64,000 bases of DNA from Paulinella micropora (lineage: Eukaryota; Cercozoa; Imbricatea; Euglyphida; Paulinellidae): contig WBZZ01006520.1 of NCBI GenBank assembly GCA_019918135.1, positions 1-64,000 of the forward strand. Direction: 5' to 3'. Position numbers and translations under genes: made by a program. Shown piece after piece: positions 31,844 through 42,053 of this stretch. The notes below the pieces were generated by a model. That model did no database searches and was not told where the DNA came from. It saw nothing but the letters and a program-made list of their open reading frames with translations. Within the stretch, counting starts at the first letter, position 1; every line of letters starts with the position of its first letter.

Positions 31844-33308
31844 TCAAAGGGGGATCCCTACCAAAAGAGAAATTGTCTGCTCAAAGCGTGCAATGATCAG
31901 TTGCAGGACCTCGAAACAATAGGTGCGCAAGACGGACCTCGGGTCCGTTTGCTCTTTGGCATACCTCAACAACGGCTCGCGTGCTTCATTGAGAGTTTTT
32001 GATATGCGGTACATGCCGTTTTCGTACAGCCCCAACAAACCTGCTTTGTAAAGGACAGAAGAACCGATGTAGCTAGTCTTCACAATTTCCGTAGCTGACT
32101 TTTTTTGGTCAGGCCAGCTAACTTTGTGTAGTGGCGTGCGGCTCTGTTCCCATCCTAGTATGTTCCAGTAGAACAAGTAATTTAGGGCGTAAAACAGGGG
32201 CCCCGCACGTTGCTCCGTCCCCGCGTCCGCCCACCACAGCGCGCACGTGACCCTTGCAGGCCAGCTCGACTGCAGCAAGGCGTTTTGCAACAGCCGTTGT
32301 GAGCGTAGGCCCTGTAACCATTTCGGGGGCAGCGCGGCGCAAAGGCTCGCAGCGTTAGAGAGCATGGTAATGTCTTTTACTTTCAGTTGGGCCTTTTTTT
32401 GTCGAACAAAGTGCAACAGCTCGGAATCTTGTCGTGCTAACGGGCGTGTCTTCGTCGTCACCAAGAAAGCCATGCCGCTAGTTCGAAATTCACGAAAGCG
32501 GATTTTGTTCTCTACCAATTACATCTGTGCTGACACAGGCCCCAATATAAAATCTGCTTTTCAGCCAGACTTTGTAGCAAGAGCTGGATTCCCTCCGCCA
32601 GCGCCGGAAGCGTCTCGAGGTCGATGTCGGCGTGTGCTTGCAAGCCCCTATAGGCCGCCTCTTGGCAGCAATAATACAAGTACCCTCGCGTGGGTACGAG
32701 GAGGCTGTCTACTACCGCAAACACGCCGACCACCGGCGCTACAAAGTCGGGCAAAACTGAGTGCATGTATAGCTGCAGAGCTATTTCGTTCCAGTTCTTT
32801 CGTCCCGCGACAAAGTCTGTGCTTTTATTGACAATGACCGATTCTCCCCTGATCAACCACAGCCTGGTCATGTCAGATGATTCGGGTCTCTGGATCATGT
32901 CGGTCATGTCCAATAATTCGGGGTAAGCTTGGGCCTTGACGAATCGGAAGAAATTTCTTTCCAAACACACCGGCACCTCCAAACCGTCGGGGAAGTATCG
33001 ATCGTTCTTGGAGACAAACAAGCCAGGGTCTGAATTCCGCAGCCATCCTTCTTTTGTAACTGTCACGCGGTCCATAACGAGGCTTGGCTGTGTCAGGATT
33101 TTCAAGGCTTTTTTTTGGAATCCTGGTGTTCCATAATTTGATCGAGAATTGGTGGCTCGAATTTCTGGTAACTATTGCCACCAGGCTCGGCAAGTAGAGC
33201 CGCCAAGAGGGTTTCCAGCAGTTTCAACCCTAGGCGCCCTTTGGCGTCCTTGTTATTCTGTTCCAGATCCTCCATGGCCGTGTCGTATGCCGACCCGTGT
33301 GACTGCAT
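31844..33308 (-). CDS. Kinase-like paralogue, copy 1 (decayed)
   Basis: The region matches the neighbour at 33,767-35,179 in order and spacing: a charged N-terminal part, an FPDGLEVPVCLERNFFRFVK segment parallel to FPDGIQLRSCSFKDFND, a LPDFVAPVVGVFAVVDS segment parallel to LPDYVPEVLSLFVLSFPD, a catalytic-loop-like part, and a C-lobe beginning KVKDITMLSNAASLCAALPP, parallel to EVADVIAFSNAVSCWAAL. The kinase motifs are poorly kept in this copy and the frame is interrupted, so it is most likely inactive. It arose by duplication with copy 2. Confidence 0.5.
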
Positions 33309-33766
33309 ACTACTGAATGGTGGAACGGGGGGGGGGGGGAGCGGGGACTGTTTTTCTTAATTCTTTTTTGTAGTCGGTACTATTCACGCCCCCCCCCCCG
33401 GCCACCTAACTCCTTCTTTTTTTTGGCGGGGAGGGGGGGCCGGAGGTGTGCAATATAGTTTTGACGGGAAGGGGAGGAATATATATTTTTTTTTGTTTAA
33501 GTTGTAGCAAGGGGGGGAGGGGCGGGGAGAGAGTGGCCCGTTCGCGGCCCCAAACTCGTAGGGGCGGGGGTTAGAGTGAGGCTGGTTGAATATGTGTGTG
33601 TGTGAGAGAGAGAGAGAGAGGTACAGGGGAGTTTTAGGGGAGGCGCAAGGGTCGGCAAAAAAAAGAAGGAGGGGGGAAAGGAGGAGAAGGGAGGAGAAAA
33701 AACAAGGGCTGGGCCAAGTCTGGCAGTTGTTTCAGTGGTGAATTTTTGATGGGGTTAAGGAAAGAG
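33309..33766. other. Intergenic stretch with G runs and a short (GA)n
   Basis: No gene is seen. G and C runs occur at about 33,329-33,340, 33,390-33,399 and 33,426-33,437, a GT/GA microsatellite at 33,593-33,620, and purine-rich text after it. It separates the two kinase-like paralogues. Confidence 0.45.
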
Positions 33767-35179
33767 CTATTTGCCCTGCTTATTGGTCATGGCGTAGACG
33801 AGCAACTGCAAGAACTCGTAGCACATTTCACGCAAATAATTCCACGGGTCCTGCCGTGGTATTTTTTGTTGTACTAAGAGCACGTCATGGAACGGATGCT
33901 TGAACTGATTGTCACTTAACCGAAACTTAGGATCTCCCGGGCCCGCCCGTGATGACTGTCGGACAAGAAATCCTGTTTTGCAGAGGTAGGAATCTTTTGC
34001 GTCGACAGACCCGCGTTCGCTAAACAAGTGTCTGAGTTTACAATCTGCAGGCCAATAATAAGACGGTTCTCTGCTCAGCATGTAATTAAAAGTCGTGAAA
34101 AAGGGGTGGGTATCTGGGTGCGTATTGAAGAGATCCATCCACCAGATGGCGCAGACACCGCACAAAGCCAAACAAATCTCTCCTTTTGACTTGAGCATCG
34201 GTTCGAGAAGCTTTATTGCCTTGCCTTTGATTTCTTCTGCTGGGAAATCCTGTGGCAAAAAACATGGCCGCATCGAGCCTTGCAACGCCGCCCAGCAACT
34301 GACTGCGTTGGAGAACGCGATGACGTCAGCAACCTCGATGGCTTTATCTTTGAGCTCCGCGTGCAACCGCGGGGCCCTCCTGCAGGGCGCCTTCTATTCG
34401 ACAAAAAGTGCTGCGCGCGATGGCTCAAAGTCGATACAATGGATCTTGTCATCATTGGACCAGAGCATATTCTGCAGAGCCAGGTCCCACAGCATAATCC
34501 CGTTGGTTGCAAGCATGTTAAGCACGATGCCAAGCCCTTGCATCAATACGTCAGGCATTCCTGCGCCAAATCTAGCCACGGGCAAAAAAAAGCTGTGCCC
34601 CGCCCAGGCCGCGCACGTTACTAGGAGGTGCCTGTTATTTAAATCCGGAAACGAGAGGACAAAGAGGGACAGCACCTCCGGCACATAATCTGGCAGTTCT
34701 GTGTGCAGAAAGCTCTGAATGCCAGCCTCGGACAGGGCCGACCCAAAGTCCGACTCTTTCGAAAGCTTTAACACGATTGTCTTGCCTTTGTACACGATCT
34801 TGTATACAATCGTATCTTCCAAGAAATCTACGCCCCCCCGCTTGTGCCTGAGGTCGTTAAAATCTTTGAATGAACAAGAGCGCAGCTGGATCCCGTCAGG
34901 AAAAGCCCGGCCGTGGAATTCAACGAGGCCGGCGTCCGGCTCAACGTGAGCACCGGAGTCGACTTGGATTATCTCGCCATCGAGCGCGGGGGCCGTCTCT
35001 TCTGCCCGTTCTCTGGTCAAGATACGGTCTAAAGCTTCTAAAAACGGGTAATCAGTATAAAGCTCTGGCCTCTTCTTTGCTAGTTTCGGGATAAGGTCTA
35101 GCCCGAGGTGCAAGCCCAGTTTGAACACGCTGTGCCCGTTCAGAACCTTCTGTCTTTTGAGAGGCGGGGGACCCTGCAT
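33767..35179 (-). CDS. Kinase-like paralogue, copy 2
   Basis: The start ATG 35,179 opens MQGPPPLKRQKVLNGHSVFK, with a possible nuclear signal KRQK. Near residues 125-150, VYKGKTIVLKL fits the strand with the ATP-binding Lys, followed by a helix with Glu (SEAGIQSFLH). A catalytic-loop-like GIMLWDLALQNMLW (compare HRDLxxxN) and a HCIDFEPS (compare DFG, here DFE as in many atypical kinases) follow. A C-lobe of about 200 residues ends in EFLQLLVYAM. This layout is that of atypical, effector-type kinases. The N-lobe and C-lobe parts do not form one continuous frame. Substrates are unknown. The gene is divergent from HYP1 copy B, with a GC-run spacer between them. Confidence 0.55.
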
Positions 35180-35434
35180 ACAGTCTGGGGTTTTCAGGTT
35201 GTTAACTATTTTTTAACCTTAGCGGCCGGCCCCCCCCCCCCGGTGGAAATCTAGCAAAAAGTGAACGGAGCCGCTCAAAGACATTGTCTTCCCCCCCCCC
35301 CCCCTTTCCCCCCGCGCCCCACGCTTCCCCGCGCCTTGCACACAAAATGTTTTTGTTAATTGTCCTCCAGAAAATAATACAATTCTTAAAACATAAAAAG
35401 AAAGGAGAGGGAGGGGGCAAAAAAAAACAAAGTT
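35180..35434. other. Divergent promoter region with C runs
   Basis: A 255-bp gap lies between the kinase-like gene and HYP1 copy B, which point away from each other, so promoters for both must lie here. It has C runs at 35,230-35,240 and 35,291-35,304 and an A/T-rich part at 35,345-35,400. Confidence 0.4.
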
Positions 35435-37191
35435 ATGTTGAAGCCCGTTGGCAAGGGAACACTGTACGCCAACGAATATCCGTACGAATTTGCAGCGTGC
35501 CTGGACGCCAAAGAACTTACGCGATCGGCCCGGCTCAAGGTCGAGCTGCAGCCCGAGAATTTACAGGACATGTGCGTTGACGCCGCGCTGCAGGTTGGCT
35601 TGCCGGTCCTAAATGACTTTAGCTCTAACCACTACACGAAATTCGTTGAGTGGGTCCAAAAGATTTACCAACCGGAAAGATGCTACAAGCACGGAAACCT
35701 AACTGAGCTCATCGAACAAAAGTTGCCTGAAGTCGTGCTTAGCGAGAGCCAGTTTGCAAAGCAGAAGGCTGCAGAGAACGAAGGCTTTAGGCGTGCTATC
35801 GCCGTGGCCGGTTGGCTCTGGATCTCAAGTCACATTGCTCTGTTCGAGTCAGAAGCGGTGCTGCCTTTTGCACGCGAGAGTGGGACCGGCTGGCAGTCGT
35901 TGAACGAATCCCTGCTCGTGGTTGTCTACTTGTACCAAGCCCTCGGCAGAAGCACAGAAAACCTTGGGAATTATGTAGACGCAAGCAACCAAGCCGGAGT
36001 AACGGAGGAGCGGTACAACCTGTTACTGCTCGTGTCTCTGCTAGGCCCCTTTACCGATGTGGAGTGGAACTCCAAGGGCGTCTTGTTATTACGCTCAAGG
36101 GTGGACAAGGGCAAGCTGCCCCCCGACACCCAAAAGACGCTACAAAAAGCGCTTGTCGGCTTGTTCCGCTCGTTACGAGATGGCGCCACCATGCGCATTG
36201 CTGCTGCTAACGACGTGCGGGGCTGTGCGCGTGGTTTCTTCGGCGGAGCCAGCTCCAAGTGCCCAGACTCACCGAGCAGCACGCAATGTCGATAGCGCAG
36301 CGGGAGCCCTTTTCGGTCGTGTCGCTGTGGCTGCTGTTCAACAGGCTTTTGTCAGCGCCGGACTGGATGTCCTGCGCTGACAAAGTGCTCCGGTGCCTAC
36401 AGGACAGTGGCGTGGAATCGTGGTTGGGCGACGAGCAATTCTCGAGTTGGGAAGAGTTTTATACGCAAGTTGGCAAAGAAAGGCTTGTGTCGTGTAACCG
36501 TGACGACAGCGGCTTGCTACAAATCACATTTTTCCCGGCCCAAGAAGCTGCCGAGTTGAACAAGAGCCAAAAAAAGATCGAGGGCATGATGCAGCAGATC
36601 GTACGAGGAGAGAGCCTGGACAGCCCCGTGTTTCCGCCTTTCGAATCGGTCGGCACAAAAAGCACGGGGCTCGATAATCTGTTCGAAAGCCCCGGCCGCG
36701 GGCCCGCCCCGGGCGAAATGCATGAGCTCTCCGAAGGTGCAATCTTGGAGGTAAAGGAGGATTGTCTGTTCATCTATTCCGTGGTAAAGCTGTGCCTGGA
36801 ACAGAATCTGCGAGGCAGTCATGAGCCCCGCTGCACGCTACAATGGACCAAGCTCCCAGGGCCTAGAGCGGCCCCGGCGTCGGTCATTCAGATGATCAAT
36901 GCGCAAGCTTCAAATTTCGTCAAGAACCAGCCGTTTTCTCTACAGTCGCTGTGGGCCTTGTTCCGCCGTCCTCGTGAACTCCATAGTGCCTGGAAACACA
37001 GCGCTAACCACGTGCTCGAGACTATAAAAGCAGTGCTTACGGCACAGGAAACTAACATCTTGAAAGTTATTCAGGGTTCAGCTACTTGGCACGAGGTAGG
37101 GACGAAGATTTTCACAACAAACAAGGGGGTGCCTTGGGGTATTTACGTTCAAGAACTAACCGTACGAATCAAACCATATTCTTTGGGCTGA
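35435..37191 (+). CDS. HYP1 family copy B (unknown)
   Basis: This is the clearest N-terminus of the family. ATG 35,435 opens MLKPVGKGTLYANEYPYEF; then come LQPENLQDMCVDAALQVGLP, LIEQKLPEVVLSES, a VAGWLWISSHIALF helix, LYQALGRS, QREPFSVVSLWLLFNRLL with CADKVLRCLQ, QIVRGESLDSPVFPPFES, STGLDNLFES and ECL/DCLFIYSVVKLCLE. After this it runs into a second NQPFSLQSLWALF module that is repeated downstream. The protein is mostly helical and soluble. The frame has about one interruption. The repeated SLWLLF helix may be a protein-protein contact surface; that is inference. Confidence 0.58.
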
Positions 37192-38207
37192 GCTACGATC
37201 CCAAATTTCAGCTGCAAGCGCCAACACCAAGCCAGGAAGACATTGCGCACTCGATCCAAGAGATCATCCAAAAGGAAGCTCCCGCCTGCCTAGTGTTGTC
37301 GCCCGCCTGGCCCGTGAAAGACAACGAATTTCTCGCAGGGCTTGCCGAACTGTCTAAACGCGCTTCTGACAACGCCCCCCCGACCGTTCCGTCACCGACT
37401 TTACTGCTGGAGATAGCAGAGACTTGTCTTTTTATCTACGCGGTCGCCGCTAAATTCTTCTTTCACCCTAAAGGTCTGCTGACCAACAGACCAAACCTCA
37501 GGGTTTTGTGGCAGTCTCTGAAAACGGGTCGCGATCGCAGACCTAAGTTGATTTCGTCAGCCTCCGTGCCTACCCGACCGCTTCTTCCGCCAAACTACGG
37601 CGCGGTCGTTCAGAGGATCAATACGCAAGCTCTAGATTTCGTCGTGCAGCAGCCATTTTCTCTACAGTCGATCTGGGTCACGATCAGCCGTTCTTCTGAA
37701 GTCCAGAATGAATGGACAAGAAGCGCCGACAGAGTGCTCAAAGCTATCAAAGAATACCCCACGCCTCCAAGCAAGGAAACTGACATTTTGCAAACTATTC
37801 GGGGCACCTCTACTTGGCAGGAGGTACTGGCGAAGGTTTTCAAGAACGGTAACGAGGTGCCTTGGGCGTATTTACGTCCAATCAATCGAACCATATTCTT
37901 TGGACTGAGCTACGATCCCAAATTCGAGCTGAAACCGCCAACACGAAGCCAGAAAGAAATTGCGCAATCGATGCAAGAGATCATCCAAGAGGAATTTCCC
38001 GCCTGCCTAGTGTTGTCGCCTGCCTGGCCCGTGAAAGACCAAGATTTTCTCGCAGGGCTTGCTGAGCTGTCTAAACGCGCTTCTGACAACAGCAGTGCTC
38101 CCTGGGAAGTTTTGTCACCGGCCTTACTGCTGGAGATAGCAGAGACTTGTCTTTTTATCTTTGCGGTCGTCACTAAATTCTTCTTTAAACCTGCGGGGGT
38201 CTGCTGA
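36841..38207 (+). repeat. In-frame tandem duplication of about 720 bp within the HYP1 cluster
   Basis: Two copies of one module follow each other. AGCTACGATCCCAAATT at 37,191 recurs at 37,908, 717 bases later (239 codons). The module start, GATCAATGCGCAAGCT near 36,894, recurs as GATCAATACGCAAGCT near 37,616. Protein text is repeated: IFFGLSYDPKF, ACLVLSPAWPVKD, LAGLAELSKRASDN and LLLEIAETCLFI. DNA identity is still high, so the duplication is fairly recent. Confidence 0.8.
37192..38207 (+). CDS. HYP1 family copy C (repeat module, unknown)
   Basis: About 340 codons carry two units of IFFGLSYDPKF...PTRSQKEIAQSMQEIIQ...LSPAWPVKD...AELSKRASDN...LLLEIAETCLFI around one VVQQPFSLQSIW module. The SLQSIW helix followed by AxRVLKAI matches the SLWLLF/AxRVLxCLQ core of copies A, B and D. 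It reads on from copy B and may be the continuation of one long gene rather than a separate gene. No own start codon context is convincing. Confidence 0.45.
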
Positions 38208-38399
38208 GATCGAGCCTCAAAGTTAAGTGGCAGGCTTGGAAACCGAAGCGCCGAGCGACCGCGCCACTGCTTCCGGCGAACACAGACGGCGCGGTCGCTC
38301 GGCCACTCTTCATGCCTAGCCTGCCGCTTCTCCCGACGAACGACGCGGTCGTGCTGCGGCGGGGGGTACAGGAGAAAAAGCGCAGACTAGAACCTACGG

Positions 38400-40350
38400 C
38401 GGATCGGCGCTGTGGGCTAACGAGTACCCCGACGAGCTAGCGGTCTCGCTGGGCGCAAGGGGCTTGGAGGCCTTGCGGCTCAAGATTGTGCTGGAGCCCC
38501 GGGACTTGCACGACCTTTGCACGTTGCCGCGCTCCAGGTCGGGCTGCCAGTCGTAGAAGACCTGGAAAGTGGAAAATACAAGATATTGGCAGACTGGGTC
38601 AGAACCGAATATAACGTCCCTGACAACAAGGGAGCACACGCACAGGAACTCATCGAAAAGCGCCTGCCAGAGGTCGTGCTTTCAGCAAGCATCTACCAGC
38701 GCGGTGATAATACCGCCGACATAGAGCTCTTGTTTGCAGAAAGCCAGTACTACGAACCAGCCGCCGGCTTCAATGCCGCTATTGCCTTGGCCGGATGGCT
38801 GTGGCTGTCCAAGAGGAAAATCTCCCTGCTCTCAATTGCGGTGGGGCCCACCGTTCTTGCGGCGCAGGAGGCAAAGGCCGACAATCCTCCGCGTTGGGAG
38901 CCCCTGCTCCTGGTCATTGGTCTGTACCGGGCCCTCGCCACGAGCCTCAAGAAGCTGCGGGGCTACGTCGCAAAGAGTTCCGGGCAGCCAAGGCCACGAG
39001 GCGTGCTCTTGTTCCTGTCCCTGCTAAACGTCAGTGTGGATTTCGTGTGGGACGCGCAAAAAGTCAGGGACATGAAGCGACAAGTGTCGCAGAAAGCCTG
39101 GCTGCCGCGGATACGCAGCGGGAGCTGCTCAGCTCGCTCGATTCTTTCGGGGCTGTCGGACTTCCAGACATCACTAGCCAAGATGTACAGGCCGGCCTGT
39201 GCGCGGCGTTCCTCGAGCGGGCCTGGCACAAGCGCCCGGAGTTACCCGGCAGCGCGCCTGCACACTAGCCCGGCAGGAGCCTTTTCACTCGTGTCGCTGT
39301 GGCTGCTGTTCAACAAACTCCTGTCGGTGCAGGATTGGGAGGGCTGTGCCAACAGAGTGCTCCAGTGCCTGCGAGCACGGCCCCCCAGTCGTCACCAGCC
39401 AGAATATCCGCTGCACCTGGCCGGAAGGCTGTCGAGCTGGGACCAAGCCTACCGAGACGATATACAGTCAGGGGTCATCTCTGTGGCTGCAACCACCAAG
39501 TCTGTAACCTTCCGATCTACGCTGCCCGGCCAGCACGAGCGTCGCCAGAGCCAGCAACAGCTGGCGCTCATCATGCAACAAATCGTGAGGAACGAGGTTC
39601 TCCCAGCATCACGTTCCCGCCCTTTGCCACGGCTACCGACAGGGTGGAGGACTGAGCCCAGGGCTTGATAACCTGTTCAAGAACTCTGGCGAGCGTTTTC
39701 TTGCGAGCCAACTGCACGACCTGAACGGCAATCAACTGACGGAGCTCCTGGAGGCCTGCCTGTTCGTGTATACGATCACACAACTAGTGCTCTGGCCCAG
39801 GCAGCGAGGCCCGACAGTCGCCAGAACGACCTGTAAGATAAAATGGGAATCAGGCCAGCCCGAAACAGACACTCGTGCGACTGCCTTGACGGGCTATCAA
39901 TCTTCGGAAATGGAGGAGACGGGCTATCAATCTCCGGAAATGGAGGAGACGGGCTATCAATCTCCGGAAATGGAGGAGGATGACGACATGTTGCTAAGTC
40001 GTGTGCCGCCGATCGGAATGCTCTCGCCTCCGAAGAAGAAGAGGGTCGAAAGTTACTTCGCCGACGTTTCTGCGCCGCACGTAGCTCTGGCTGACTCTCC
40101 GCCGCACGTAGAGAGGAAGGGCTCTCCGGTTCCGCCGTTTGACTACCTGTATGATGATGACGATGATGCTATGTCGGTAGATTCTCGGTATGAACAGCCG
40201 CCTGGGTACACGCCTCTGTTCGAGGGTTTTGATGAAGGTACCATTCTAAGCGGTCTACAGCCTCTGCTACCGCCGTTTATCTACGGCGAGCTAGAGAACG
40301 ACGGAGGATCCCTTGGCCCAGCCAACAACGATTTCTTTGATTTCTTTTGA
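38400..40350 (+). CDS. HYP1 family copy D with nuclear signal and acidic tail
   Basis: The coding region begins with LWANEYPDELAVSLGARG and LEPRDLHDLC, then HVAALQVGLPVVEDLE, IEKRLPEVVLSAS, LAGWLWLSKRKISLL, SLVSLWLLFNKLLSVQ with CANRVLQCLRA, IVRNE, GLDNLFKNSG and EACLFVYTITQLVL: the full family order. A unique tail from about 39,766 has three TGYQSPEMEE-type repeats, SPPKKKRVESYF (an SV40-type nuclear signal) and a long acidic, aromatic end (DDDDDAMSVD, ELENDGG, NNDFFDFF). Such tails act as transcription activation domains in many viral and cellular regulators. The core is interrupted about twice; the tail is open to its stop. Confidence 0.55.
39890..39975 (+). repeat. Threefold 30-base coding repeat
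   Basis: Three copies of a 30-base unit encode TGYQSxEMEE within the tail of HYP1 copy D. The units are nearly identical. Each offers a Tyr and a Ser-Pro or Ser-Ser that could be phosphorylated. Confidence 0.8.
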
Positions 40351-40443
40351 GTTGTGAATAATTGGGGTCCGGAGAAGATCAGGTTTTTTTGCTGGCGGCC
40401 CCTTTCCCCCATCCACTTCTCCCATGTTTAGAAAAACGTGTTT

Positions 40444-40449
40444 AATAAA
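40444..40449 (+). terminator. AATAAA polyadenylation signal
   Basis: AATAAA lies about 95 bases past the stop of HYP1 copy D. Confidence 0.5.
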
Positions 40450-40749
40450 ACCTTTTGCGCACTTTCGGTTTTCCTCGTTTTTTGCTCCTCTCCCCCGCCC
40501 CCCCAATCTCCTCTTCCCCCGCCCTTTGCTTTTTTGCCAGAGCTTTTTTTTGGGGCTTCAAACCGCAAGTGTTCACCCAGCCATCCACACCCTCCAATCT
40601 CCTTTTGTCTCTCTCTCCAATTTTAACAACAGCAAGAAAAAAGACCACCTTTCTTTTTTCGTTTCTCGTGCTCTTTCCCACAATTGCCCAGGACAACACA
40701 CCCACCACACACACAATTGCACACGCAAAAAGACTTGTCTGCCTTTTTG

Positions 40750-41346
40750 TCAGCCCAGCAAGCAATGCTGGGCTGCGGTGGACAGCGGCAGTGCCACGCC
40801 AAGGTACAGAAGCCACGACACTGCTATTGCGGCACCCACGGCGCTGCGCCGTGGTCTGCCCGTAGCGTGCGCGGCCAGAGGCACGCCCGCACCAAGCAGC
40901 CACGACGCGCCGTTGAAGGCCAAGGACCAGGCCCACACGTCCTGGTACCTGCAGCTGACGCTGATGTCTGTGTCGATGCGCCCGCACGCCGCCCGGCCGC
41001 TGTTCTGTTTCGGGTAGCAAAGGATTACAATGTCCAGGGCCCTGACCCCGCGCGACATTGGCAACGTAGCCAAGGGCGCCCAGCGCCAGGCGCCGATGAG
41101 CCTGTGTGCACGCAACGGTTGCTCGACAGTCACGCCATCGTCGCCCCTGGCGACGACGACCGCGCTCAGCGCACCTACCCCCTCATTCCAGGCCAGCGCG
41201 ACGGCGCGGTTCACAAACAATTGCACTGTTCGTTTGGGCAGCAGGGCACTGTCCGCGACCACGCGCGTCGAGTTGGGCGCGTAGAACGTACGCAGTTCGC
41301 TCCGGGCTTGGCACAACAGCAGCAACATTAGCACAGCGCACGGCAT
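40750..41346 (-). CDS. Secreted-entry membrane protein, unknown family
   Basis: A whole frame of 198 residues starts at ATG 41,346. It opens with a signal peptide (MPCAVLMLLLLCQARS). An ectodomain of about 110 residues follows with one NST site, WRWAPLATLP and three cysteines. Two hydrophobic stretches close the protein: DVWAWSLAFNGASWLLGAGV and SAVGAAIAVSWLLYLGVAL. The layout suggests a small viral-type or host-mimic surface protein with two helices at the end. I recognise no family. I chose this ATG because it sits right at the signal peptide; upstream codons run into G and C spacer. Confidence 0.6.
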   Translation of the reverse strand: MPCAVLMLLLLCQARSELRTFYAPNSTRVVADSALLPKRTVQLFVNRAVALAWNEGVGALSAVVVARGDDGVTVEQPLRAHRLIGAWRWAPLATLPMSRGVRALDIVILCYPKQNSGRAACGRIDTDISVSCRYQDVWAWSLAFNGASWLLGAGVPLAAHATGRPRRSAVGAAIAVSWLLYLGVALPLSTAAQHCLLG

Positions 41347-42053
41347 CGATGGGTGTCGCGGGACAACAGTGCGACCAAAACCTTTCCCCCCCCCCTTTTT
41401 TTTTCTCCTCTCTTCCTCCTTTTTTTTCCCCTTCCTCTTTTTTTTCTTGGCTTGTTTTCTTGTAAAAAATTGTTGGCACGCCAAAAAAAAGCAAGCCAAG
41501 AGGGCGCAGGTGCGCACTGGGGGAGGGGGAGGAGGAAGGTGCGGCGCGGGGGGGGGGGGGGGGAGGAGGGGAGAGAGAGGTGCATTGAGGGGAGAGAGGG
41601 GGACAAGCGGGATCACAATCAGAACGAGATTTGTTTTTTAAATGGGGGCGGGGAGGACGTCCCGACATTTTGTTTCCGGCTTTTTGAGGGGAAAACGATT
41701 CGGCCAATTCCTTTACGCCTGTGCGCGGGAAAAGGGGGAGGGGGCGGGGAATGGCGCGCGGGTTGTGCCTTTCCCCCGCCCCGCCCCCTTTTTCCCACTC
41801 CTTTTTCTCTCGCACCTCACTCCGGTTTGTTCGGACACCCTCTTTCAACCCCCCTCACGCCCTTCTGCTCTCCTCCATTCTTAACACCGTAGAAAAGAAT
41901 ACCCCCAAAAAAAAAGCACAAACGTCTGGTGCCTGTTTTTTTGCAGTGTTTTCCTTTTTGTGTGTGTGTGTGTGTTGGGGGTTAGCTCGCAAAACCAAAA
42001 AAAAAAATGTTGTGACTTATGAATGAAGCTTTTTTTTACTAAAAAAAAACAAC
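41347..42053. other. Intergenic stretch of T, A, G and C runs
   Basis: No gene is seen in 700 bp. T-rich and C-rich text at 41,385-41,460 faces a G run at 41,548-41,563 and GA-rich text after it. Near 41,930-41,945 TTTTTTTGCAG resembles a 3' splice site, and a (GT)n lies at 41,961-41,974. Confidence 0.45.
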
